Shown in pieces: positions 45,072-56,537 of a DNA stretch of 64,000 bases. The position numbers and the translations under genes are program-made. Source of the stretch: Termitomyces sp. T153 (Eukaryota > Basidiomycota > Agaricomycetes > Agaricales > Lyophyllaceae). Below the pieces are notes generated by a model. The model was not told the DNA's origin, made no database searches, and worked only from the letters and a program-made list of their open reading frames with translations. The stretch covers positions 496,001 to 560,000 of the forward strand of contig JACKQL020000024.1 in assembly GCA_018296165.2 (NCBI GenBank), in the 5' to 3' direction. Within the stretch, counting starts at the first letter, position 1. The number at the start of each line of letters is the position of its first letter.

Positions 45072-46020
45072 GGGCATGGTGGCTCAGCTGGCATCATCGT
45101 GGCCTTAGGGATGTTTTTATCTTCCCGAGTGGGACCACGGGGTCATGCGGTGACACGTACAATGCCGTATACAATAAAATTGAGAACATTCCATCTCTGT
45201 GTGTAATGCAGCCTTTGGTGGAAAACACTCTAGACACTGCACCTGGCTTATTCAATGCCACTGGAAGTCACTGCCCACACATGACTGACTAGGGAGGCTT
45301 TGTTGTGCAGGCCACTTTGGAACATATCAATCAATCAGCACATGATGTGAAGAGGCATGGTGACCACCATGCTTGTGACCAATCAGAAAAAAGAGGTTTC
45401 CCAGGTTTGATGGATTTGGGAGAGGGATCTGTGCCAAGTGCTGGAAAAGGGGACTTGCCAATCAAGTGTGTCATGGCATGGGTAGACATGATGTCAACAT
45501 AGTATGGACTTGGCTGCTGAAGCACTGTGTGGCCCATCAATTAGTACTGGCCTTCCTAATGGGTGGGCTAATTAGCCTGTCTGGCTGACTTGTTGCTAAT
45601 CATGGAAATTTGTACTCTGAAAATAGTTTCTGGGTGTGGAGAAGGGTTTGTTGTGAGATCCTTACTGGGGTTTCAGCTAGAGAGAGACAGGAGCTGTGGT
45701 GATTGGCCTTCATGGGTCTACACCAACCAAATACTGGCAAGCCATGCTGAGTATAGCTGTGTTTAGAAATTGGGAGGGCATGTTAGCAGCAGATAAGTGG
45801 GGATTTCTAAAGTGGGAAGTAGTATGAACTATGATGGGTTCAAATTGTAGTAAAGTAGCTATGAGGCATAACTGGCATACTTGAAAAGGTATCTGGCCAG
45901 AGTACACACCAGATGTGTCCATAATTACCACCTCTACTATACTGCAGGACCTAGGACATGATTGTTCATGTGTAAAATATTGAAGCAAATAAAATGGTAC
46001 ATTCATTTATTCATACAAGA
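45072..46020 (+). repeat. tRNA-headed SINE-like repeat, copy 2
   Basis: It is almost identical to 35220-36160, including the A-box TGGCTCAGCTGG and a terminal ATTCATTTATTCAT run. It was copied as part of the segmental duplication rather than inserted independently. Confidence 0.6.
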
Positions 46021-46094
46021 AAGAAAGATCATCTTCAGTATCTCTCAGCACAGTGTCATGATCAAACACCCCTTGAATCACCATCAGTAAATAT

Positions 46095-46320
46095 GAGGAA
46101 GTTACCATGTATGTAATGACTCCTTGACACCAACATATAGCACAATTGTTTTGAGCACCTAATCATATCATGCTGCACTATTGTTTTGCTTTTGTCTTAT
46201 TTCATCTTGAACTGGTCTACTTGAGTTTGTAGCCTTTTTGACATAGCCCACCAAGAATGAGGCTGATTTTAGCTGTGCATGCATGGAATAAAGGCAATCT
46301 GTTCAGTGATTTTTCCTTGC
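46095..46320 (-). pseudogene. Deaminase-gene relic, copy 2
   Basis: The minus strand reads FIPCMH, corresponding to VPCMHAE of the intact gene at 15348-16715, then a frameshift, a stretch matching the MSNVKNIQTRVD region, a deletion of the CxxC region, and a piece matching IVPYVGVEG. CpG-containing codons of the gene appear here as TpG or CpA. The zinc motif is destroyed, so it is a dead fragment. Confidence 0.7.
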
Positions 46321-46389
46321 TGACTCAGATCCTTAATGCTCAACATCTAAGTTATGTTTCCATAATCAATGTGTGAGGGACACCATTTG

Positions 46390-47478
46390 TGTCAGGTTCT
46401 GCTGACCATGGGGGCTCAGCTTAAGTGGGTGAGTCCTTACTAGGCAGATGCAATGTCCTGTGCTTATAACTTAGTGCTCTGGGAGGTCTGGACTTCAGGT
46501 ACTTGCAAGGGTAAGCCTGGGGGGGTGGTCTGAGCAAGTCTGGGGTAGTCTGTAGGGGTCTAAGACAAGATGCAAGAAGGGTTGGGTTTGGGAAAGACTC
46601 AGGTACAAGTCCAGAGGTGGAAGAGGTGAATACAGAGGGTGTGGAGCAAGTGGAGGCCATGCAAGTGATGGGGGTGGGGCTGGAGATTGATGGGGGATCA
46701 GTTAATATTGATGAGTTTTGGGGCTGAGCATAGGGCAAGGTCCAGATTTAATCATGAATGTATGAGGTTGTAAAAGTATGATTGGAATTTATAATAGAGT
46801 TAGAGTTGAAAGGGACTCAGGCAATGATAAAGGAAATAGAGGCAGGTGAGATGAGATGGAGTTGAGGTGAGACAGAGACAAGAATGAAATAGATTGAGAA
46901 AGAGCATGAGACTAGAGACAGAAATAGAGACAAGAACAGAAATGTAATAGACACAGAACATAACAACAGAATAATGGCAATATCAAGACTAGTATAATGG
47001 ATGCTACTCTATGACTTATATACTAGCTACTGGACCTCCTCTGGGGATTGAGGGTGCAATGGCAGGGCTTGTTAGAGCTGCATGGGGTTGATGGGTGTCA
47101 GTTCTGATTAGATAGTGGGCTGCAGTGATATTCTGATGGGAACTGATGGGAACACAGTCTGCCCCATGGCTGTTGGGAAGTTCTGGAGTGGTCAGATAGA
47201 TTATGGAAACAAGTTAGTAATGTGTGCCTGGATCAGGAGAGATGTGGAGGGGCCCAGGGGCTTGGTAGGAGAAGAGGGAATGATGGGGCCTGCAGGGGAC
47301 ATGTTGGGGTTTGCCAAGAGGCTGTCAGGGTTTGTCAGAGAAGCATCAGAGTTAGCTGGGGGAGCACCATGGGTAAACAAAGGTTAGGGTGAGTTGAGGG
47401 GGTGTTGGGGGAGGGGGGACTCCAGGGAAGTGGAGTGGCTTGGGAAGAAGTCTGGCAGTCTAGGAGTGGGTTGTGACA
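46390..47478 (-). mobile_element. Solo LTR, family B, reverse, with ATTTG duplication
   Basis: A 1089-bp LTR in reverse orientation, from TGTCAGGTTCTGCTGACC to GGGTTGTGACA. It is flanked by perfect ATTTG at 46385-46389 and 47479-47483. Nothing of the internal region is present. The short open frames inside are not supported. Confidence 0.92.
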
Positions 47479-47545
47479 ATTTGGTTCCAACATATCATTT
47501 ATTCACTGAATGCAAGTATTTTGGCTGTACTCTCCCAGACAGTGG

Positions 47546-49584
47546 GGGCATGGTGGCTCAGCTGGCACCATTGCATCATGTAGTGGGTCACATGATCTGC
47601 AAGTATAAGGTCAGGGTTTTGATTTTGGCTGAGAGCACCTGTGTGTCAGGTTCCACTGACCACAGGGGCTCAGCTACACTGGGCAAGTCCTTACTAGGTG
47701 GATGTGACATCCTACACTGATAACCTGGCATTTAAGGAAGGTCTGGACTTCAGATACTTGTGAGGATAAGTGAGGGAGAGCAGTCCAAACAAGTCTGAAG
47801 TGGTCTGGAAAAGTCTAAGACAAGGTACAGGAAAGGGTTGAACTCAAAGAGGTATCAGGCACAAGTCTGGAAGTAAGTATTGGAAGTGTGGGGCAAACAG
47901 AGGCTACATGAGTGATGGAAGTGGGGCTGGAGTTGGATGGGAGATTAATGAATGTCAATGGGTCTCAGAGCCAAGCAATTAGCAAGGTCTGGAATTGATT
48001 TATGAATGTTCAAAGTTTGTAATTGTAAGCGTGGGGTTCATAATGGTGTTAGGGTTTGAACATGATAGGGAAAATGGAGTTGAACAAGGTGAGACAGAGT
48101 TGAGGTGAGATTGAGATGAGAACAAAAATAGATTCAAGTGGAGATACGGAATGATAATGAGATAATAATGGAGATAGAGACAAGACAAGACCAGGAGACT
48201 GAGATAAGAGAGAACATAACACAGAACACAAAACACAGAGAGAAACAATCAGAACATAGGTAATGTTAAGAAATATCAAGACTAGAGTACTGGATGTTAC
48301 TCTATGACTTATATACTGACTACTGGGACAGCTCTGGGGATAGCAGGTCTGGCAGTGGGGTTTGTTGGGGTCATGTGGAGCTGATGGGTATCAGTTGTGA
48401 TCAAGGGGCAGGCTGCAAGTGATATACTGATGGGATCATGATGGGATCAGTTGGGGATGCAGGCTGTCCTTGAGCTGTTGTGATGCTCCAGAGCTGGTTG
48501 GGTAAAGTAGAGTGGTGAACTAGTGACATGTGCTGGTGTCAGGAACAGTGGAGGAGGGTCCCAGGGGCTCAGGAGAGGCAGGGAAAGTGTCAAAGGCTGT
48601 AAGGAAGGCATTGGAGTCAGCCAGGGGGCTGTTGGGGTTTGCCAGAAAAGCATTGGAGTTACCCAGAGTGAGTGCTGTGGGTGAACAAAGGTTGGGGGAG
48701 TTGAAGGGGGAGTTGTGGGGGGGGAACTCTAGAGACTCAAGATGGCTGGGAATGAGGTCTGGAGTATTGGGAGCAGGTCATGACACTGTGTGGAAAACAC
48801 CTTAGACACCATATGGGTTATTCAATGCTGCCAGGAAGCCACTGCTCTCACATGTTGACTAGAAGACTTTGTTGTGCAGGCTGATCATGGAGACACTAAT
48901 CAACATGTGACTTGATGAGGTAATGTCACCATCACACTTGTGTCCAAACAGAAAAAGAAAGGGTTTCTCAGTGTGGTAGATTTGAGAGAGGGAAAACTGT
49001 ACCTTGTGGACCAAGTGGGCCATGGTTTGGGTAGGTGAGATGATAAGATCAAAGTGTGACTTAGCTGCCAAGTTCCTGAGGAGTAGTCCATGGATTAGCA
49101 AGGACAGGACATAGTTGCCATGATTACACAAGCATCTGACCTGGTCTGTGCCAACAATACCAAATTTCACACTCTGAAAATACTATTTGGGTGTAGGGAA
49201 AGGTTCAAGTCATGAGGAGAATCTTTACTGGGGGGATTGGCTTAGAGGGAGCCATGAGCTGCAGTGATCAGCCTTACTGGCCTATACCAACCAACCCTTT
49301 GGCAAGCATTGCCAAGAGTAGAAGAGTTTAGAAATTGGGATGGCACAATAATGGCAGATGGCAAGGGACTGATATGTGAGATGCTGCCTAAACACCAACT
49401 GGATTAAATTGTAGTAAAGTGGCTCTAAAGCATAACTGGCATGTCTGGCAATGGGCTGGAGTACTAGTTGGGAGTGTTCATGATTCTCACCCTTAGCATA
49501 CTGCAGGAGCTATGATACAACTTCCAAGCTTAGTCATCTATAATTAATCCCTGGAGAATATAAAAACTAGTCAATCAATCAATC
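47546..49584 (+). repeat. tRNA-headed SINE-like repeat, copy 3, split by an LTR
   Basis: The head GGGCATGGTGGCTCAGCTGGCA is at 47546. A decayed B-box-like GGTTTTGATTT lies at 47615-47625 (consensus GGTTCGANTCC with CpG lost). The repeat continues as TGGAAAACACCTTAGACACC after the LTR at 47644-48785 and ends with TCAATCAATCAATC at 49570-49583. It diverges clearly from copies 1 and 2, so it is an independent insertion and confirms the repeat's ends. Confidence 0.6.
47644..48785 (-). mobile_element. Solo LTR, family B, reverse, with CTGTG duplication
   Basis: A 1142-bp reverse LTR from TGTCAGGTTCCACTGACC to GGTCATGACA, flanked by perfect CTGTG at 47639-47643 and 48786-48790. It sits inside the third SINE-like copy. 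The reverse TATA-like box (CTTATATACTG) is near 48307. Confidence 0.92.
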
Positions 49585-51560
49585 TCCCAAAGGCAACTGA
49601 TGTCTAGGTAATTATTTTATCTTTATAGTGTAGTGTTATGACACTGCTTGGGACAGATTGACCTGTAAAGCATAAATCATGTCAGATTGGCTCAAAATTC
49701 TAATAGCCTATTGCATAATATGTACTCTAGTTGCGTCTTGAGCAGGAAGGACATTTATCATAAGGAGCTTGAGATATGAAGGGAAATGTGTTGAAAATGG
49801 GTCATGTCAAGTTTGTGACAAGTTTTGATCATGCACAGTATATGCCAAACACTTACCACACACTTCTTATCCAATGGGATTTACAGCTAATCCTTTCAGG
49901 CAGTATTACTATCATCCTCTTACTCACAGTTTTCTGTGATATATAAGGGTTTGCTTATATTGTAATTAGTCAGTTCTTTCAATTCTAAGACTTACACCTG
50001 TCCCTTCAAAAGACTCTGAGTTTAATCTCATGCAACATTACTATATCTCACATGCTACCATCACATATGTTGAACAGCACAAGCTCCTAGCTTCTTTCAA
50101 ACCTTATATCCTTACTACCATTACTGGATGGTTGCTGGCCTGATCAACCAGTCCCACCATTTATGTGGGTAATCAACCAAAAAATTTGTTACTAACCTAT
50201 AGCATATAGGACTTGTCTTTGCTTAGCAACACTGGCTAAGTCTGCAGCTGTGGCAGCTCCCAAAGACATCTTGAAAAACTGTCCACTCCAGGAAGCACTG
50301 TTGGAGCTGACTGAGCTGGATAGTACAATGGGATCAACAACACTCTGCACTGCAAGCTCCTGGAGGGCTGGCACCCTCCTGTGATAAAGGCAGATGCCTC
50401 TGAGTTTAAGACTGACTGGGATGCTCACCTCTTGGCAGGTGAAGGCACAATCACTAGAGAAAACTCAAATTCTAGTGATGAAAAGTCTAATACAACAAGT
50501 ACTGTGACACCTATTCCTACTTGACAATAGATACTAGCAGTCCTGTCTTTGGTAGTCATACTACTGTGCCTATAGAATCTATCCCTATACAAATTAGTAA
50601 GATAAATCAACCCTCCACTAAGGACATTCCAGGAAAAGACTCTGCCACACCTCCAGGAGCTCACTCCCAGAGCAGGGCAGAGTGGTAAATCTTGCACATC
50701 AGTCAATAACCATCAAAGAATGGGAACAAATAGACACAAGGGTGGATCAGATTTGCCAAGCACAGAAAAAAGATAAAAATTCTAGGCTGATGAAAATTTT
50801 AGCATGTCTAAGAATTCAGACTGAGAGGTTGATATATCTGACAAGAGGAAGAGGGCTGTCCTGCAGAATTGGGGCACTCTCAACCTGTCTGATATAGAAA
50901 TGGACCCAAAAGTCCAACAAGCTTTACTTTCAACAAGAGGTTATGGGGTAGCAACAGACAGAGAGATGGGGAAATGCTAAGAGGAGACCTGCCTTGAGTG
51001 AGAACTAGACTCTAACATTGAACCATCAGCCACACTGAGGGTAGAATAAGAGAATAATGAGACTGTAACACAAGAGATGCCATTGTATGATGGGATCAAA
51101 AGATATCTATGCAATCAGTGCCACCTGGTCAAGGAATTGAGTTGATTAAAGCAAAAACAAATGATAGTTCACAAGAAAAGTGATCATGCTGGTTCAGCAC
51201 CAGTCTCCAATAAGTTAGCAGAACTCATTGGGCAGGTCACCAAAAGTAGAGCAAGAGTGAACCCCCTTTTGGAAGAGGACAATCTGACTCCATAGAGCAG
51301 GGACATAACCAAACCAATTGCTCAAATTTCTAGTAAAAGCACCCTGAGCTGAGCATTCAAGAGCCTGGAGACTGTAGGAGATGACAATCTGTTGGATTAC
51401 TCCTTTTTATCCTCTGATTCTGGGCCAAGGTCCATAAGGAGTGACTCTGAATCTCAATCAGATGACTCTAACAAAATGAGTGATTCTTCTTTAATCAGTC
51501 TGGATTCTATAAGTAGAGACTCCATGAGTTCCTTGCAAGGTTGATGCTGTGACTGATGTT
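49585..51560. other. Repeat-like DNA without an identified gene
   Basis: CpG-poor sequence with short broken open frames on both strands. A Ser/Asp-rich stretch (about 51375-51540, reading SDSGPRSIRSDSES) could be a Gag or linker remnant of the gypsy element whose integrase piece lies at 53004. No catalytic domain was recognised. Confidence 0.35.
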
Positions 51561-51580
51561 GCAGAATCTAATTTTGGTAT

Positions 51581-52577
51581 TTAGTACTTTGCATGTCCTC
51601 CATTTGCCTTGATAACTGCCTGAATCATTCTAGGCATGCTTTCTATCAGTCTTTGGCATACATCTGCTGATATTCCATTCCACTCCTTTGCAACCATTTC
51701 CCACAATTCATGCATACTATGAGGAAGTGTTTCATACTGTCTAAGCTGCTCCTTGAGGTACTCCCAGAGGTGTTCAATAGGATTAAGATTAGGGGATTGG
51801 GCTGGCCACCAGAGGACATCAAAGTTGCTGTCTTTAAACCACTTGTTAGCCCTCTTGGAGTTGTGTTTGGAGTTATTGTCCTGTTGAAAGTAGCAGGCAC
51901 CCTCCTCCATCTCCAACTTTTCAAAGCTCTCCTTTGCTCTGTCATTCAAAATTTCACAGTACTGCTCTGCATTCATGATCCCCACTACCTTTACCAGCTT
52001 TCCTACCCATTCTAACCCATACAGCCCCATACCATGAAATTATTCCCTCCTCCATGTTTTACAGTAGGTGTAGTGGTTTGGTTTGAAGTGACTTCTCCTC
52101 ATAGCTTCCACACATACTGCTTCCCATCTGACCCAATCCTGTTAACCTTTGTCTCATCTGTCCACAACACTCTTTTCCAGTCCCCCACAGTTCAGTTCTG
52201 ATGCTCTTGAGCCCATTCAAGTTGTAGTTGCCAATTTCTAGCTTTGAGCATAGGAACTTTCCTCTTTGTAGCAGTCCAATATCCCTCCTTCAGCACATTC
52301 CAGACAGTCTGAGGAGAGACAGCATTAGAAATGATGTTGTTGATAAAATTGGTGGCCTGAACAGCTGTATCAAGTCTCCCAGTTGAGATTTGTCAAACAA
52401 TAGCCTGTTTATTATATGGAGTAAGCTTAGCTGGACAGCCTCCAGGATGGTTTTCTTGTCCACCTCCAACTCTCTACCAATCCTCCCAATAGTAGACTTC
52501 TCTAGACCAGTTTTAGCCTCAATTTGACACAGAGAATACTCTTGAGCAAAGAGAGAAGCAACAGTAGAGCATTGCAC
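51581..52577 (-). pseudogene. Tc1/mariner-type transposase (inactive)
   Basis: On the minus strand the N-terminal helix-turn-helix (52577-52470: SLCQIEAKTGLEKSTIGRI) is followed by frameshifted middle sequence. A DDE_3-type catalytic end at 52030-51581 reads YFQQDNNSKHNSKRANKWF and then PAQSPNLNPIEHLWEYLKEQL, with the second Asp and final Glu. The first catalytic Asp lies in the frame-broken middle (52031-52290). It would excise and insert DNA at TA sites. It needs at least two frame corrections, so it is dead. No clean terminal repeats were found around it. Confidence 0.85.
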
Positions 52578-52750
52578 AGGAGAAATAACTTTGATAATAG
52601 TAGTTGAAGGTCAAGATGTGGTTCAACCAACTTGAATCACTCCCAAATATAACCAAGCATAGTCACATGACTCTGTTGATATTCCCACATGCAACTTACT
52701 CTTACTCTTTATTTTAATTAAAATAGGGATAAACCTGCAAAGTCAAAGAT

Positions 52751-52954
52751 GCTCAAAAACTGTCCCAATAAGTAAATATTTTAAAATGGCCATTACTCCA
52801 TCAATTCTGATTTGAATTACATAAACTAAAATGTAATTTGTAGCTATGATGCCATAGTATTTTACATGATTTAACCAGAATTTTAAATACTTCCAATTCT
52901 TCATGCCAATGTCATCTTTCAAAAGGTATAAAACATTGGGACAGCTTTTTGAGC
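52751..52954. repeat. Short inverted-repeat element (MITE-like or Tc1 end)
   Basis: GCTCAAAAACTGTCCCAAT at 52751-52769 is mirrored by ATTGGGACAGCTTTTTGAGC at 52935-52954, with one extra base. The 204-bp unit is A/T-rich, and the outer right flank is CACTATAG, containing a TA. It could be a mariner MITE or the terminal inverted region of the neighbouring Tc1 element. Confidence 0.55.
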
Positions 52955-53003
52955 CACTATAGCTGGTAACAAGTTTCATAATATAGTATTATTTGCAAAA
53001 TTA

Positions 53004-53315
53004 ATGGATGAACAGGTATACACCATATCATCAGAGGGACTGAATGAGCTCACCACCATAAATCAACCAATAACATTGATTGAAATGTTGAAAGGCAGAC
53101 ATGAACCCTTAGACATCATTGAGAGTGTTAGGGGAAGATACTACAAGAACTTCATAACCAGTGATGAAATAATATATCCCAAGATGGATGGAACTTGCCT
53201 CCTATGCATCCCAAACATTTGCATATTAGGAAGAAGCTTCAGAGAAGCTGTCATAGATAAGGCACATTTAGTATTGGCCCATCTTAGAGCTACCAAGACA
53301 CTATTTTACCTCTGA
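53004..53315 (+). pseudogene. Gypsy integrase N-terminal zinc-region fragment
   Basis: An open stretch of 103 codons ending AVIDKAHLVLAHLRATKTLFYL, the H-x4-H part of the integrase HHCC finger. It is preceded by CLLCIPN, in the pattern common to pol proteins of basidiomycete Ty3/gypsy elements. It is a fragment: it lacks the CxxC half and the catalytic core, and is ended by a stop 46 bp before an LTR. Confidence 0.65.
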
Positions 53316-53360
53316 GAGTAGGTCTGGTGAAAGGAAATGCATTGAGACATACATACTTAC

Positions 53361-54305
53361 TGTCATGACCCATCTCCAAGTTCCTAAATCACACTCTGAG
53401 CCACCCCAACAGCTTGCAGTACTCTCCAATGTCTCCCTTGAGCCATCCCAACCTTCATCCACCCTAGTGCCTACTATGGCAAATTCTGATGTTTCTCTGG
53501 CAAATCTGAACACCTCCTTAGCAGGCCTGCTACTCCTCTGACTCCCACTGAGCACCTGAGTGCCTCTGACACTTCTCCTAGCTCTTGGTGCATGCTATAC
53601 ATCATAAGGCTACATCAGGAGATCACCATGGCCTGTATACTAGATCAGACCCAATACCCACCCCTACTCATGTGGTCTGACAAGTCCTGCCCTCAGACCA
53701 CAGTCTCAGAGGAGATCCCTCAACTGTATTTAAGTTGTGGAGTAATATCAGTTACAGTAGTCTTGATATTACCTATGTTCATGTTCAGTATCTGTCTTGT
53801 TATCCAGTCTCTGTCTTGTATTATTCCAATTTTATCTTGTTCTTATCTTGTCTCTATCTCATCTTGACTTCATCTTGTCTTGTCTATCTAAGTTTCTCTT
53901 TTGTGTGCCTAATTATCTCAACTCTCCTTCTGTCTCTAATCTCTATTCTTGTCTATAAAACCCATACCCCTTTTCTATAGCTCTGGACTTTGTCCAGAGT
54001 CAACTCCAAGGTCTGATCACTCCATGCCTGATTCCTCCTAAGCCCACAATTCTGTTACATTCTTTGTATGACCCAAAAACAGCCCCACCTTCCTGATAGC
54101 TGCTCTTGGATTTTAGTACTTGACACCCCAGCACTTGCCCCTTACTTATACTAACTCCCAGAGTTCTCCAGACTTATTTGGACCACTCCCCAGACCCTCA
54201 CTTGTAAGTTCTTCATGTCTGAAACTTGCTGGAACACAGATTATACATGTAGGACATCATGTCTGCCTAGTGAATCTGAGCCCCTGTGGTTAGTGGAACC
54301 TGACA
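53361..54305 (+). mobile_element. 5' LTR of another family B element
   Basis: It runs from TGTCATGACCC to GGAACCTGACA, 945 bp, shorter and more diverged than the other family B LTRs. Followed by TAATATCAAGGACTC, the same type of 5' leader as after 37957. The upstream 5 bp (CTTAC) finds no partner because no 3' LTR was located. Confidence 0.78.
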
Positions 54306-55495
54306 TAATATCAAGGACTCTTCCTCATCCTGTTCCCAATGTCTACATATAATCCCACATACCCACTTGCTGGCTACCTAACCAATGTCTATAATAGGCT
54401 GATACCCAAAACTTACTATGCTTTATTCTATCCAGCCCCATCTGTAGATTCCTATGCTGTGCTAGCTTCCCAATACTGGGTTCTAGATTAGAACTAGGCA
54501 TTCTATGCTCTCTTCATCAGTCAGGGAATACCCCAAGACTGGCAATGCTCTTTGTTGTACTCCATTGAAGGGACCTACCCTCACATGCTACCTAGAGGAC
54601 TGCCTGGAACACTGATGGCTGCATGGGCACTTCCAATCCTAGCCAACTCAGCCTTTTTTCCCTTGGAACCCCTACTATGCCTACCTGGTCCCTGCTGCAG
54701 CCCTGATCCCACCAGAACAACCCAAAAATTACTTCCTCTTTTGGTCCTGACCTCCTGCTCAAACTCTGACCTCTCCTAGACAGCAACAGGTCAGAGCCTA
54801 TGTCCAGCAGTGCAATGAAGTTCTCCACTCCCTCTGCATCTCCTCTGCAGAGTTTGCCAAATGCACTTGCACCCTTCTCATCAGCCTTAGATATCACAAC
54901 ATTTCCAGGACTCCAAAGACATGAGTGGATCACCTCCTCAACTTCCACAAATGCTACCAGCTGAGCATCCTTCCCAAGAACACAAAGAGCACCCTGGGAA
55001 TAGGTGCCAACCTCCAGAATGAATTCTGCACCCTGGTTGAAGAAATCCATACTAGCCCAAACCCCCAACAATTCAAGTAGCTGCTAGATCTGGCCTGCTC
55101 CTTCCATGTACAATGAGAAGAGCCAACCAGAGCATGAATCAAAGCTTTAGCCCCCATCCCTTGCTAGCAGGAAGAACTCAATGCCACTTCCAGTATCTTG
55201 AGGTCCCTCAACCCTGCAAGGGGGCTCTTTGACTAACTTGCTGCCCACACTATGGGTCTCTCTATGTGCCCCAGGGCATACTCTGTCCCAACTGCCTTTT
55301 GCACCTGGGACCAACCCACCAAACCTGAGCCACATACAGAGAGTCTTCCCCAACCCCTTCTCCTCAACAATGATCTCACCTCCAAGCATACCCTCTCTTA
55401 CATTGATGAACCAGAGAACCCCAGCAGGGAACCTGCCCCTTGGAATGGTAATAAGACCCTATTCTTGCTAGTTACAGATTTCTGACTTTTTCTAT
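54306..55495 (+). pseudogene. Gag-like internal region of the family B element (decayed)
   Basis: Starts at ATG 54339 (MSTYNPTYPLAGYLTNVYNR) and continues in broken frames: 54552-54779, then a stretch from about 54780 reading QVRAYVQQCNEVLHSLCIS and NEFCTLVEEIHTSP. A structural (capsid-like) role is inferred from position and helical composition; no zinc knuckle or pol motif is seen. The end of the element is not defined. Confidence 0.45.
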
Positions 55496-56537
55496 GTTTT
55501 GGCAACTTTTTTTTCTATGTAACCTGATAGTTACATGATTTTGTCATGTGTGGCCTAGACCCTCAGCCCACTGGCCAACTTTCCCCCAGCACCCTCTGGT
55601 GCCCCTCCTAGCAAAGTTCCTGACAATATTTCCTTTCTTGATATTATTACTATAATTTCATTATTTCTTGATTTAGACTTATCCCCTTGATACATGCCAC
55701 CTTAGCAACTGGCATACTGGCATATTGGCTGTCATTCTAGGTGTTGAATTAGCTACACTTTGGCTATTTGACTTTCACAAGCCATTCCTCCTGACTTGCC
55801 TATGTTGCTAGCAACTACTTTACTGTTATTGGCTCCTTTTAGTTTCATTTCCTTTACTTACTATAAATACTGTCATGTTTTCTATACTATCATTGAGGAA
55901 TCACACCTTATTATTAGCCTCAAACTTCAGATCTCAAGTCTAGCAACTCTAAAGCATTGTCTCTTGCTCTAGTGCCTTCTTTACTGAGTTAGCACCCTTG
56001 TCATTTTGTTCAGCTAGTGCCACCTTAGGGTTCTAATTCACCAAGTTTACATTCAGTGCTAGCACTTATAGCTAGTTTTGTTTTGTTATTGTCTCTATTG
56101 CTAATGCTCCTTTTGCTACTCCTAGCACCAGCCTTTAGCCTTGTTCTGCTAATGACCTACTCTTCAGTGACCTTAATCTAACTCTAATTCTAGTTGGGTT
56201 TACTCACAGAGTTTCCCTTGCCTCTTTTGCTATCACTATCTACTGATCTTGTGCTAGTGATCAAGTGCCACTTCTGCATATAGCAGGCTTTCTGGGACTT
56301 AGCTTGACTTGCACCCTTCATTTCTATAGTCTGTTAATACTCTACTTGTGAAACTGCTAGTTCTTGTGTTCTCTTCATGGCAGCTAGGCAGCAACAGACA
56401 TCATCATTTTGGAGCTCACTACAAGAGTAAGTTAAGAGCAAGATCTTATTAGAAACCTGTATGCAAGCCTTTTATCACTTGCATTTTACTCCAGTGCCTT
56501 GCCACTTTAATCTCTTTATTGACTCTTCCACCCTGCT
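55496..56537 (+). repeat. Non-coding repeat, probable LTR/leader of the next gypsy
   Basis: CpG-free, T-rich sequence with many TAGCAAC, GCTAGTG and TAGCACC words, ending just before a Gag ORF. It is likely the LTR and leader of the element at 56538-58711, but I could not place TG...CA ends. Confidence 0.4.

Larger units (their letters stand above)
41315..46355 (+). repeat. Segmental duplication, copy 2
   Basis: This 5.0-kb block is collinear with 31085-36441. Differences include a ~540-bp in-frame deletion in the Q-rich gene, a small internal tandem duplication in the same gene, and a 55-bp stretch of deaminase relic (46262-46316) missing from copy 1. The right border is the shared AACATCTAAGTTAT. 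Confidence 0.88.
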
